Of a stretch of DNA of 64,000 nt, positions 1 to 9,830 are shown piece by piece; within the stretch, counting starts at the first letter, position 1; each line of letters opens with the position of its first letter. Position numbers and translations under genes: made by a program. The notes under the pieces are model-generated. The model was not told where the DNA came from. It saw nothing but the letters and a program-made list of their open reading frames with translations, and searched no databases. Location: contig NC_091051.1 in NCBI RefSeq assembly GCF_963966145.1, forward strand, positions 3,286,001 through 3,350,000. Direction: 5' to 3'. This stretch comes from Tenebrio molitor (Eukaryota; Arthropoda; Insecta; Coleoptera; Tenebrionidae).

Positions 1-1819
1 TGAACTTCGATCCCATTTCAACCAACAACCATCATCAACATTACCAATGCATTCCACGAAGTGCAGATTTGGACCCAGTTGACCACTCACTCCTCCATCC
101 AAACACTCTTGCCTTGCTCTTGCTTTTGTATCATCGGATTCACTCTTGGTTCCCTTTTTGGGACCAACAACCATCATAATTGCTATTGTTGATGGGTTCC
201 ACAAGATGCAGATCATCAAAATTCTTCACTTCTCTTCCCAAGTGTCACTTTTCCATCGTCTGTCACCAAACCTGCCACTTTATCACATTTCTAGTTCAGA
301 TTGTCAAACTATGTGACACAGCGTTGGTCTGCTCTGAACCCTTGTCGCTCTCCCTCTCCTATCTCAACTTGGACTTTCCGATAACTGATCCAATCAGTCA
401 AGTGTGACCCCAGATTGGAGCTGGGTCATCCCAATATGGCATCCAAGTGTGCCACTTTTTAATTGATGATTAATGGCGCGTTTACCATAATAAATATTTT
501 TATTTATTGTGTCTAATTCTAGTGGAGTGGTTTGTCGACGATGAATAATAATGGCCCCGGGAAGAATAATATTCAAATGGAGAGAAAAAAAAATCACAAT
601 GGTAGTATCTAGATCGATGGATTAATTTCTGCAAAAAAGCTGGGATGATAAGCAGAAACGGTGTCCGAGCAGGTGCAGGAGCAGAACCACCGAACAGTTA
701 ATTCTTCCCACTTGAGTTTTAATGGTTGGTCCCCGCCCCCCGTCGACCGTTAGACCGGCCAGATCTGATACCCATAAACCAAGAATCTGGGAGTGTTCAT
801 TAAACAAAAAAACCACAATAATAATATTAAGTTTGTTTGTTTTCGGGCCGAATAAATTATTGTTATGGTACAATGGTACTGATTTGCATGGCTCGGAAAA
901 GTACCGGAGGAGTCCAAGTGGGACTCCCGCAAGGGTCCTCTTTGCGCCCGTTAGTATTTCCGATAATTTTGCAGTACTGGTATTATACCTACTAGTACCG
1001 TGTTGCGTTCAAGGTGGGCGAGGGATCTCTCAACCTGTAGATTATGATCGTCGGCCGGCGGTAAACCAGCCCGCTCCTGCGTCGTGAAATGTTGAGATTC
1101 TTCGGGTGATGGGATTGACGTGATGAGTTATTGCCGTCTAGTTCGAAATGTGTTCGGTAGCTGGCGCACGCGGTCCTAATTAGACCGAGATGCGTACAAT
1201 ACCAGTACCTCCAATTAATAAGTGCACGTTTGCGATTGAGCTAGATTATTTGTGGCCTTTTGTCCGCACTAATAAGCGCAACCGACGGACGCATGGTTCT
1301 CATAGGTTGCAACACTTTCCATTCGCGACTCTCACGATTGTACGGTCGGTGAGTTGTTGATGTCTGTTTCAGGCAATATAATTATGCCGCGGTACTGATA
1401 GCTGGACATAACTTTCTAGGCACGGTGCGGCCCGGGACTGATGTGCGAATGCATAAGTAGCTAAGGTTCTTGTGGAGATTGCAACAATCGAGCTAAAGGT
1501 TAAGGCATACGGTACGACATAACGAAATAGTACCGATACGGCAAAAAGTGAAGTCAAGTTGCTGAGAATGGAATTAAATCGAACAAATTATAATTCTTTT
1601 TGAGTATCAGGACCCAGCAACATTTTAGTTTGAGGAGTGGAGTACCAACAGAGTACCACTGGATGTTTATAGCAGAAGAAAACACAATACATGGAGAATG
1701 TTTTTGTTATGTAGAAAAAATAACTCTATTTTCTAGTTAACTCACGTTTAAGAAGAAAATGGTACTGATGAATTAGGTGATGGTAGCTTAACAGAAGAAG
1801 AGATACTTTTCTAAAGCAG
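1..1819. other. No gene; short diverged direct repeat at the left end
   Basis: No reading frame here resembles a known protein. The left end holds two copies of a degenerate unit: ACCAACAACCATCAT followed by a TTCCAC-x-AGATGCAG-like segment occurs at about 21-75 and again at about 163-220, so the spacing is roughly 142 bp, and the array may begin outside the window. The rest (about 600-1560) is mixed-composition DNA with many CpG dinucleotides, followed by AT-rich DNA up to the MULE insertion site. Overlapping open frames on both strands around 720-1090 look like chance frames in GC-rich DNA. Confidence 0.5.
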
Positions 1820-1828
1820 AAAATAAAG
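1820..1828. repeat. Left 9-bp target site duplication of the MULE
   Basis: AAAATAAAG immediately precedes the first base of the left TIR and is matched perfectly by the copy at 3233-3241. A perfect 9-bp match at exactly the two TIR boundaries fixes the ends of the insertion. Confidence 0.92.
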
Positions 1829-2007
1829 GGCTCTGTAACTAAACAGCGCCGGACAAAATAGCGCTGGACAAAATAACAGCGACAAAATAGCGCTACGACA
1901 AAACAGCGTCAGTCAAAATAGCGCAAGTTGAAAACAGCGTTGGTCAATTCAGCGCAGGACAAAACAGCGTTAGTCAAAATGGCGCAAGTTGAAAACAGCT
2001 TTATGTG
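1829..2007. repeat. Left TIR region made of ~15-bp subrepeats
   Basis: About ten degenerate units of 15-16 bp follow one another, alternating forms such as GGACAAAATAGCGCT, GTCAAAATAGCGCAA and GTTGAAAACAGCGTTG. The outermost ~35 bp are identical to the right TIR; the inner units are not collinear with it, so subrepeats have been gained and lost independently at the two ends. In related elements such subterminal repeats bind the transposase. Confidence 0.85.
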
Positions 2008-2136
2008 GTACCGTTGTGATGATAAAAATCGACTACAGTTAACTTGGGACGCCTCTGAGATTTTTTGAAAATTTAGGCTGAGTGAACGTACCTACCGAGA
2101 TTTGTCAAAGTTTGTCAACCTCAATATTTAAAATTT

Positions 2137-2997
2137 TCAAATCAACTTTATTTCTAAAACAAGAATAATATAAACACAACGTAGATGAAACATGCATCCT
2201 GTAATTTGTGCATTTGGAAAAACCTCATTTATGGCGTTGATTGCGGATATTTCAAAATCGCTTACTATGCTTTCAGGTCTTAGCGTTGGCTCAATTTCCA
2301 TCAACTTCTCAAATACTCTCTTATACGTTGCCTGTTGTTTATTGTTTAATAATACATATATCATAGGTAGAGCTCTGTTGTTGATCAATGCGTGAACAGT
2401 ATATACTTGAGTGAAGAATTGTGGAGCTACCGTAAATGTCCCATCAACGCACCAGTGTGGAAATTCATTTAGCAGTGCAATATTTCTTGCCGTGCCAAAC
2501 ATGATGATTCGATTGTTGTCATTATTACCAGAATCGAACAGCAAAAAATTTTCCCCTCTGTCGGTTTTTTTGTACTCTTCATTAATGTCAATTTCTGAAA
2601 TATTCTTATTCCTGGTTGTATTTCTTGTAAGAATTTTATTTCTCTGACGCTGTATAGTACGTCTTGCAGCATCGTAACTTTGAATTTGGACACAAGCTTC
2701 TTCGGAAATATTACTGCTGCATGCTTGAATAATAGCCCTTGGCCTTTCTTCGGATGATACAGCTGACTTTCTAATTTTTTCTCTAACAATTTGTGCTTCA
2801 TTGCTTGCGGGATCCGGACCGTGATTGTGCTCATTTGTTGCCTTCTTGTAATTTTCTCCCGTCACCAACAGCCTCCCCTTGCAACCAGTTTTGGTGCATC
2901 GCCACGAAGTGGAATTGAGGCGCGCCTTATCTTTTCTATATCTGTACCCATCACACAGCAAGAGTTTCCCGTTTTTCTGCGACTTTATGTATTCCAT
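2137..2997 (-). CDS. FLYWCH zinc-finger MULE transposase, C-terminally truncated
   Basis: The 286-codon frame starts with ATG at 2997, a few bases inside the right TIR array. Residues about 3-60 form a FLYWCH zinc finger: GYRYRKD, then SWRC(34)-x4-C(39), GRLLVTG and H57-x-H59 as zinc ligands; in this family it serves for DNA or protein binding. Residues about 180-275 are the start of the MULE catalytic domain: D185 in CVDGTF and D247 in IVSDFE are the first two residues of the DDE triad, and GCMFHLR follows. After residue 273 the sequence (CVYIILVLEIKLI, then stop) no longer looks like the family, and the third acidic residue and the C-terminal third are missing; only ~300 bp remain to the left TIR. 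Full-length relatives are usually 450 residues or more. A spliced continuation within the element is unlikely for lack of room. The family call is secure; activity is very unlikely. Confidence 0.88.
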   Translation of the reverse strand: MEYIKSQKNGKLLLCDGYRYRKDKARLNSTSWRCTKTGCKGRLLVTGENYKKATNEHNHGPDPASNEAQIVREKIRKSAVSSEERPRAIIQACSSNISEEACVQIQSYDAARRTIQRQRNKILTRNTTRNKNISEIDINEEYKKTDRGENFLLFDSGNNDNNRIIMFGTARNIALLNEFPHWCVDGTFTVAPQFFTQVYTVHALINNRALPMIYVLLNNKQQATYKRVFEKLMEIEPTLRPESIVSDFEISAINAINEVFPNAQITGCMFHLRCVYIILVLEIKLI

Positions 2998-3002
2998 TGA
3001 CG

Positions 3003-3232
3003 TTGACTAATTTATTTTGTCGCTGTTATTTTGTTCAGCGCTGTTTAGTTATGGAGCCGACTAATTTTATTTTAAGTTTATTTATTTTTGCGCTATTATG
3101 TCGCACGCTGTTTAGTAGCACGCTTTTTAGTCGCGTCGCTTTTTTGTCGCGCGATATTTTAGTTGTTCGCTATTTTGTCGCACGTCATTTTGTCCAACGC
3201 TATTTTGTCCGGCGCTGTTTAGTTACAGAGCC
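3003..3232. repeat. Right TIR region with an internal second terminus
   Basis: This is the inverted counterpart of the left subrepeat array, with units such as TATTTTGTCC-x-GCGCTGTTTAG. At about 3024-3055 there is an internal, slightly diverged copy of the terminal sequence itself (CAGCGCTGTTTAGTTATGGA followed by GCC), so the right arm carries two tandem termini. The transposase ORF begins just inside this arm, so its promoter should lie here. Confidence 0.8.
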
Positions 3233-3241
3233 AAAATAAAG
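3233..3241. repeat. Right 9-bp target site duplication of the MULE
   Basis: AAAATAAAG follows the last base of the right TIR and is identical to the left copy at 1820-1828. Confidence 0.92.
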
Positions 3242-3670
3242 TGTTTACATGTTGAAAAAGTACGATTTTGACCAATGGAGATGATGAAATGCTCAAAGTG
3301 GTACCGAGTGCAGTTTCCGTAATTGCTACTAACAAAGAACTGTTAACAAAAAACATAGAAGAAAAGAGTTAAAAATAAACCATTTATCTAAACACAATGA
3401 AGAACAAGAACCAAGAATTGGCGATCATAACGGTACTACTACTAAAAGGCCCGATTGGAATGTTTGTCTGTCTGTCTGGCCGCACTTATTCTTTCATTCA
3501 CTCATTCATTTTGTCAGCAAAAAACACCGGTTGGATTTTTTGTGTTTTTTTTTTATTTAGCCCCTTCTGTAACATTAATTCTGTAAAATTTTACAAAATG
3601 ACATGACTTCTTCTTACCTTATTGCATTTCACTCCAAAACTGTATTTTTCAAAAGAGAAAAATTTTCGGT
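3242..3670. other. No gene seen
   Basis: This is AT-rich DNA with homopolymer runs and a short CATTCATTCATT-type simple stretch near 3490-3510. It has no repeat structure beyond that and no reading frame worth calling. Confidence 0.5.
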
Positions 3671-3962
3671 AATTGTTCACTTTAACTACTTCTGGAATTT
3701 TCGCGTTTTTTCTGACTAGACAGCCTCAGGGCGTCCTCTTACATCGTTTTCCACTATTCAAACCTTGTGCAAAAGAATTTTCCTTACCCTATAGTTATAC
3801 TAAGACATTGGCGCGACCTTGACGCGACTTTGAAACACAACAAGAGAGAAAAAAAGGCATTTGCACAAGGTTTGAATGCTGGGAAACGATCTAGGAGGAC
3901 GCCCTGAGGCTGTCTAGCCAGAAAAAACGCGAAAATTCCAGAAGTAGTTAAAGTGAACAATT
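3671..3962. repeat. Long near-perfect inverted repeat (hairpin) with ~104-bp arms
   Basis: The left arm (3671-3774) and right arm (3860-3962) are reverse complements with only about six differences, roughly 94 percent identity, separated by an 85-bp loop. Recognisable paired blocks are CAGCCTCAGGGCGTCCTC with GAGGACGCCCTGAGGCTG, and CAAACCTTGTGCAAA with TTTGCACAAGGTTTG. Weaker pairing extends a few bases further on each side. I find no target duplication or transposon-type terminal motif. Possible natures are a foldback-like MITE or a hairpin-RNA locus giving endogenous siRNAs; the sequence alone does not decide. Confidence 0.88.
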
Positions 3963-4674
3963 ACTAAATTTTCGAATTTTTTTTCACAATTTAATCTGTT
4001 CCAGTCTTCACAGCTCAACACTCAAAAAGCTACAACTGCTCTCCGAAGCGCCATAAATATCTCACTCTTTACTTTGATGTTGCTTTCTTTTGATTCCCCT
4101 TTTCAAGCTTTTCCAAAATCACCAATCACATGTTCCACTTTCCAAAACTTACTTAAGTCTCGCCAATTTTCATTTTACATTTTTATTTTAACCTTCTTAG
4201 CTCTTGTATTCTTCCTCCTTGTAGAGCTGGAACCTCTCTCTTGACCAGCAGCCCCCTGTACACCGTCGACCGGTTGATTAATCGTTTAATTAGACGCAGC
4301 TTATCTGCGATCGCATTATTACGTTATGTATACCGCTACCGATCTATTAGCGTTCGAACTTGATGGATGGGTTCGTTTATTGGCGTTGTGACCACACCGG
4401 TCGGACTCTTGTTCGATTTTTGGCCGATTCCGCACACGTGGGCTGGAATCACGGATCCTCACAACCATGTTGGATGTCAACCGCTTGGATATCAGTCGGG
4501 TTCAGTTCGTGACACGTGATGAGACCAAACATTCATCGTGACACACGAACTGCCTACCATTTCCGACCTCTGTTCTGCAATTATTGCAGTTTTTCCAAAA
4601 TGGCCAACGCTCGATTTCTCCCCAGCGCTAATTAGACCCAACGCAACACTCTTCTCTCTCTTAAATCACCGCGT
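3963..4674. other. No gene seen; moderately GC-rich centre
   Basis: AT-rich DNA gives way to a CpG-containing stretch at about 4240-4660 that has no convincing frame or repeat. It resembles the other short GC islands in this window, which might be regulatory, but no specific site pattern stands out. Confidence 0.45.
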
Positions 4675-4960
4675 TTCGGTGCGCCCCAAGCGTCCATTCC
4701 TGGACCCCTGTTATTCACGTTCAACACATTTCGCACTGACATTATTTTTTTTCAATTTGTCTCGAAAAAACCGCATTTTTGCTTAATTGACAATTTTCAG
4801 TGCGCCTCAAGCGTCCACTCTTGGACCCCTATTATTCACCTTCAAAACATACCGTAATGACATTTCTTTTTTTATTTTGTTCACTTTGCAAACTCGAAAA
4901 TCCCAAAAACAGAGATTTTACCTCAAGGGTCTACTCTGGGACCCCTGATACGCACACTGT
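4675..4960. repeat. ~121-bp tandem repeat, about 2.3 copies
   Basis: GTGCGCCCCAAGCGTCC at about 4679 recurs as GTGCGCCTCAAGCGTCC at 4800. In both, TGGACCCCT, TATTCAC and a CAAAACAT-like segment follow at the same spacing. A third, weaker start (CCTCAAGGGTCTACTCTGGG) lies at about 4921. The short frames starting here simply run through the duplicated segment. Confidence 0.72.
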
Positions 4961-5740
4961 ACTGCTATTTCTTTTTTTTTTTTAATTTCGCCCATTTTGC
5001 GATGATTTAGGAAGCCGTTGGCCAATAAATATTCATTGTTGGGGTCCTGTTAAATCGTTAGAATAATCAGTTTGGGGCAAAGCAACGTTGAGACTCGACT
5101 CTTAATCATCTTCCATTGTGCCTTTTGTCGCTTAATATACCGAGTGTTTAATAATGCAATTCGATAACTAAGAAAAAACTATTTACATAAGCAAAGTGTC
5201 CCCTGAGTTTTTTTGTGTCTCCTTCGACCCTTTGTGCCCGCATGGTTAGTCCAATAATGGACCAGGTGCGACAAAAAACCCTTTGTATGCGGGGCATGAT
5301 TTATTTTTTTTGCGCCGTCCTCTTTGGCATGTGCTCCCGGAAAAAATGACATTTGATACCTGGAGCAATCGGGGTGATCGAATTAATTAGTTGGAGATGG
5401 TGGTTCTTGACGATGATGCGACGAGCGCGGATTCATTAGGATAGTGCGGAAACGGCCCCGAGCTGGTTGACCCCTGGTCGAGGGTCGTCCCTCGCCCCCA
5501 ACGTGGACGAGCTTCCCGCAGGGGACTCCGTGTAATCGCTACATCCGCCAACAAACGCCGGATCTCTGTTAATTAACACCGGCTAGTTGAGGACGTGGTG
5601 AGAACTGGCTGGAAATGTGTGGCGCAATCACCGACAACTGGTAATAAGCGCGCCCATTAGCGGCGACAATTGCACCCGAATGCACCGATTGTGCACCGAA
5701 AGTACGAGCAAAACACATCAAAAGAAAAATCTGCAATGTT
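4961..5740. other. No gene seen
   Basis: This is a mixed AT-rich and CpG-containing stretch. Around 5360-5660 the sequence becomes GC-richer, with several ATTAATT/TTAATTAA homeodomain-type cores. I see no repeat or coding signature. Confidence 0.45.
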
Positions 5741-6420
5741 GCAAAATGCAATTCCAGCAATTGAAGAAATACAACTAGTTTTTGGGAATTACACTAAATT
5801 TTTGCGCCAGATTTATTTCAAATATGTACTTCTATTAATAAAAAACAAGGTGTTTGTTGATTTTGGGAAATACACATAATAGACATTTTAGGAATTACTA
5901 TTTTTTAAAACTCTGAAAAAGAAAGATTTTCTCATTAAATGGCGTTATGTGTAAAAAAATGTGTAAATTACTTACTGAGTACTCAATCCAAATTTTGAGA
6001 AATACAACATTTTAAATGCAAGAAGATATTTGAATTACCAGAGTTACAGAGAAATACAGAAAACTATGAGAAATACAGAAAACTAGGAGAAATACAGAAA
6101 ACTATGAGAAATGCAATGAATATTTTGAAAGTATGAGAATTACAACATATTAAGATGTCTTTGAATTATTGGGACTATATCACAAAATAAAGAAGTTTTA
6201 TTTTCCTTAACTAAGGGAAACAAAGAGAGGACGTATTACTACATTAACGTATTTCTAACTGGGAGAAATACAAAACAATCTTTCAAATTATTGGAATTAC
6301 ATGGAAAGCAAATATGTAAATACATACAAAAAAGATATTAATTCTTGATGGCAATTTCAAAATTGGAAACAATACAAAGAATTTTTTTTAATTTTGGGAA
6401 TTACATAAAAACGTAGAGCT
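5741..6420. repeat. Block of degenerate GAATTACA / GAAATACA repeats
   Basis: Variants of GGAATTACA, GAAATACA and TGAATTAC recur every 20-60 bp across this block (for example near 5787, 5866, 5890, 5998, 6031, 6052, 6266, 6292 and 6397). Spacing is irregular, so this looks like an old, heavily diverged short-unit tandem array. The same vocabulary reappears at 8350-8720. Confidence 0.5.
6050..6112. repeat. 19-bp minisatellite, about 3.3 copies
   Basis: The unit AGAAATACAGAAAACTATG is repeated three times nearly perfectly from 6050, with the start of a fourth copy (AGAAATGCA). It sits inside the AATTACA-type block and shows how that block may have grown by local duplication. Confidence 0.88.
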
Positions 6421-7595
6421 TTCCAGATCTGTCGTTCTAGCTGCCTTTCTTCGCTCTCCAGCTCCGCCAAAAATCCAAAACTATTCCAATTTCCATCTGT
6501 GTTCACCTTTACCCTAATTGGAGGCAGCGTCTGCAATTGCTTGGAACGAGAAGATCGCCTTTATAGTCTGCCGCGGTCAGTTTGACCATCGGGCAATTAT
6601 TTTCTAAATTGCCTCCCTTAAATATCTCGTTAACTCTGCCAGACAAGAGACGCATTTGTTGGCCGTTCCGCGGATTCCGATTGACTTATTCCAACAATTT
6701 CTCTAGACAATGGCCATCGGGACGGTCGTAATTGGTGTCGTTTCACGCACAAGATACGTCATCTTTGATAATTCAATAGGCTGGCTGGCAAGACACCAAC
6801 GCTGCCCACCAATTTAACAAATGGAAGCCCGGGGCAGCGCTTCATCCCCGATACATTTGAAAGGTCACGTGCCACAGACATGCATTACAACTACTTCATC
6901 TTTCGACGTTCATTAGCGAAAACAACGCTACAACGCAAATTGGCAAATTTCAACGAGTTTTTACCAGTTCTCAACGCGTTTTCAACGTAAGGTGGAACTC
7001 GGGGTGGTTGTAAATTGTTTCGAATCGAAACTGCGACGGTTTTACCGATTTTTACGTGTTTTCAACGCCTTTTCAACGTACGTTGAAAACGCGTTGTTTG
7101 TACGTTAGTTGTGGTTTTTTTCAGTAGCAGTGCAAAAAACCCGTTAGCAACCGGTTCGCGGCTTTGTATTAACATTAAATAATAATTATAGAGATGTTAG
7201 TGTTTTTGTGGGGTGCAGCGCAACCGCCGGTGCACAAAAAACAACTTTGAAAAATTACCGAGGATTTATATCTTTTTTTTTCTATAGTGCAATTTGCATA
7301 TACGGTATTATAAATAACATCTTTTAATCACCGGCGAAAACCGACAAAAACTTCTAGGGGGTAGCTTTTTCCCACAACCATCCTCGAGGGGTGAGTCTTG
7401 GACGTTTTTTTCTCATTCAAATGCACCGCGTTAAAAAACGTTCTGCATATAACGTTTTTTTAACACCTAGGTCACCCCTGAAGGTTTTTTGTACGTTTCT
7501 CACGGTAACCTATATGTTTTCGTCGCGATCTCGACCGTTTCTAGAAAAATACGTTGCGTCCTAATTACAAACAAGGCAAACATCCTGCTCCGCCC
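6421..7595. other. No gene; CAACG-rich segment and a perfect palindrome
   Basis: No frame is convincing. Between about 6940 and 7110 the motif TTTTCAACG or TCTCAACG occurs at least six times in varying orientation, ending in the palindrome listed separately. From 7380 to 7510 ACGTTTTTT and GTACGTTT recur. CpG content is high, and this passes directly into the GATA-site cluster downstream. Confidence 0.45.
7070..7089. repeat. Perfect 20-bp palindrome
   Basis: TTTTCAACGT at 7070-7079 is followed directly by its exact reverse complement ACGTTGAAAA at 7080-7089, with no spacer. It lies at the end of a run of TTTTCAACG repeats, two of them in the preceding 100 bp. A palindrome of this length could bind a dimeric factor or be a by-product of local inverted duplication. 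Confidence 0.9.
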
Positions 7596-8151
7596 TTATC
7601 AGCATCTCGGGCAAGCTGTTCAATCAATTTAAACACCTGTTGCTACTTTTTCGCTAAAATTAAAGCGTTCCGCGCCGCCCCACGAGCAGGGGATGTTTTC
7701 GCGGCGGCGGTCGATTTTGCGAGATTCAACAAGACGTTGCGCCCGCTCACGTTTCGGTGGAAATTCGGGTGCGGCGCCCCTGCTCTTGTGTAAATTGTGC
7801 CGTATGTAGGTGACCCCCCGTTATCAGTGTTTGCTTTTTAACCGTTATCAGCGCTGTCTGGTATGGACAGCCAGGCTATTTGCGTTATCTTATCAGCGTA
7901 CCGGTCGTTATAATTTACAAATAGTGGCGCACATGCCTTTGTCACAAATATCAGCGTGCGGGACAGCGGCGGCGGCGGCAAAAACTTCCACTTCCATCTT
8001 AATTGATTATGTCGACGGGGTGATTAATTTTTCGGCCAGTCCACTGCGTTATCTCGCCCGGGCTAACATATTGCGTAGGGGTGGTTAAATATCAAAACAC
8101 AATAACATATAGTCATACAGCTGATTTGTCAAAGGGAGGCCAACGTTATCA
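7596..8151. promoter_or_regulatory. Cluster of GATA-factor motifs (possible enhancer)
   Basis: Seven WGATAR motifs, all read as TTATCA or TTATCT on the plus strand, occur at 7596, 7821, 7845, 7885, 7890 (overlapping), 8049 and 8146. About one would be expected by chance in 556 bp. Several share the context GTTATCAGCG/GTTATCAGTG. The surrounding DNA is CpG-rich and free of recognisable transposon sequence. A GATA-responsive enhancer is a reasonable inference; a degenerate repeat of a CGTTATCAG unit would be the dull alternative, since the flanks are partly alike. Confidence 0.45.
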
Positions 8152-8349
8152 ACAGATACGGACGGTCGACGCGTTTGGTCGATACCCGGTGCACATGACA
8201 ATTGTATTTTTTCGACGTATGAATATATTGCGATTACGAACAGGGGTGGCCAAGCCAGATGGACCTACAACTGCCCCCACAAAAATATCATTATCACTTT
8301 TATTGTTATTGGCAGTGTGCGAACAAACTCACTACTTCATATATGGTTC

Positions 8350-8720
8350 AGAAATTTGAAAAACATCAAGAATCAATTTTTGAGAATTACAAATCCTCAA
8401 GGAATTATTAAATCGGGAATTTTAAGAATTACAAATCCTCAAAATCTTACAGAAAAAAGATTTTCGTATTAAATTATGTACCTATTGAAACTTTTAAAAC
8501 ATTACTACATACATTTTAAGAAATACCATAACATTTTCAAATCTGTGGAGAAATTTGAATATTACTTTAATGTTGCCAAATTAATTACTCATCGTAAATA
8601 CAAATACATCTAGGTATGTTATATTGATCGGTTTGAAGAATTACGGGCATTACATAAAAACAGAAGAAATACAAAATATACATATTTTGGAGTTACTGGA
8701 ATTACATACATTGAAAAATA
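8350..8720. repeat. Second block of AATTACA-type degenerate repeats
   Basis: GAATTACAAATCCTCAA occurs twice (about 8384 and 8425), and GGAATTA, GAATTAC, GAAATAC and TAAATAC variants continue to about 8707, much as at 5741-6420. The block ends against a TA-flanked MITE. Confidence 0.5.
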
Positions 8721-8728
8721 TTCCAGTA

Positions 8729-8963
8729 CAGTTGGTTGCAAAAAAAAAAACGGAAAATAAACATTTTCCTAATGTAAATTTGATTTTGTCCATTTGTCAA
8801 TTAACTGTTTACTTGACAATACCCATCAAATATTTAAAAAAATGTCATTGAATTTTGACGTTAATTCTAACCTATCTCTTGTAAGAAGGTTTCACACTAT
8901 GGAAAAATTGGAAAAATGTGTCAGTTTTATTCTGACAGTTTCCGTTTTTTTTGCAACCAACTG
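8729..8963. mobile_element. TA-flanked MITE (mariner/Tc1-like), copy 1 of the CAGTTGG family
   Basis: The 235-bp element begins CAGTTGGTTGCAAAAAAAAA and ends with the inverted form TTTTTTTTGCAACCAACTG. TA dinucleotides flank it at 8727-8728 and 8964-8965, the signature of Tc1/mariner-type insertion. TIR pairing runs for roughly 30 bp (through CGGAAA / TTTCCG). It has no coding capacity, and the small frames across it are accidental. A relative lies at 19415-19638. Confidence 0.88.
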
Positions 8964-8965
8964 TA

Positions 8966-9830
8966 CCTACTTACTTTTATCGTCATTATTACTTTTTTTG
9001 TCATCATTATTGACCGGAAAAGAAATGTTTTCGACAGATTGGCTTATTTTTTCTTCACTTTCTTTCAATTTTCTTTTCTCATCACTAATTCTGCTGTAAA
9101 TTCTGTTTACCCTTTTCTAAACTAATATTACTGTTTTTTTCTACTCCCTTCGTTTCCCTAATCCTTTGAAGCTTTGGTTTCCTGTCGGGCAATAAAGAAA
9201 TATCATCATTATTATTATTATTTAAGCGGTGTAAACGAGGGTGTAATTTTTTAAACGGGGGTGGCCCCGAACTTCTTGGCCCATTACTTTCCAAAAGGGT
9301 TGCGTGCAAGCCCAAAACAGCCCGAATCGAGCCTCTCTCGTGCGCCAACTTCCTGTGGAAGTTGCCTCGAATCAACTCCCAGCGTAGAGTTTTGTATACC
9401 CCTGTCGCCGCCCGCAGCTGTTATGAACAAGCAGTGGACACAACATTATTCCGAATTACATTAGGTCAATAGTCTCCCTTCGAAAAAAATAGGTCGCGTG
9501 TCCCCTTTTTGTCACTTTTAGTGGGTCCACCCCAGTGCCGGACCCCAGCAGAGATAACCTGACCTCGCAACAATATTTCTTTATTTTTCTCCTCCAGCCG
9601 AATCAATAAGCCCGGTGGACAAAAGCCTTTGTCTCGACTAGACGCGTTATCTTATCGCTTAAAAAATTGATAAAGGGCAAAAAATTAACACGTCAGGGGT
9701 GATTTACGCACGGCTAATTCGACCGGTTCGATAATTGCCATTTTTCGGCTGTCGAGGGCCCTAGGCGGTCATATCTCGGTGCATCTTGTGATAATTGCAA
9801 AAACTGGTCCACAAAAGTTTGTTACAAACA
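8966..9830. other. No gene; AATAAA plus ATT-repeat stretch resembling a LINE 3' tail
   Basis: The segment around 9150-9225 reads TCCTGTCGGGCAATAAAG and then (ATC/ATT)n at 9202-9223. Polyadenylation-like hexamers followed by short tandem trinucleotides are the usual 3' ends of several insect non-LTR retrotransposons, so this may be the tail of a strongly 5'-truncated copy. No reverse transcriptase sequence is visible upstream, so it could also be a plain microsatellite. The rest is CpG-containing DNA without a frame worth calling. Confidence 0.35.

Larger units (their letters stand above)
1829..3232 (-). mobile_element. MULE-type DNA transposon with foldback-like TIRs
   Basis: This is a complete-ended but internally shortened Mutator-like element of 1,404 bp. 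Both ends start GGCTCTGTAACTAAACAGCG, and the match between left end and reverse-complemented right end is perfect for about 35 bp before the first mismatch. A perfect 9-bp direct repeat, AAAATAAAG, flanks it (1820-1828 and 3233-3241); 8-11 bp duplications are typical of MULEs. Each terminal region is a run of ~15-bp subrepeats related to GACAAAATAGCGC, which resembles the subrepeated TIRs of foldback/NOF-type elements. The single ORF inside encodes a FLYWCH-MULE transposase lacking its C-terminal part, so this copy is probably non-autonomous. FLYWCH-bearing MULEs of animals have been called Phantom elements; assignment to that group is an inference. The near-identity of the TIRs and the intact duplication suggest a fairly recent insertion. 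Confidence 0.93.
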
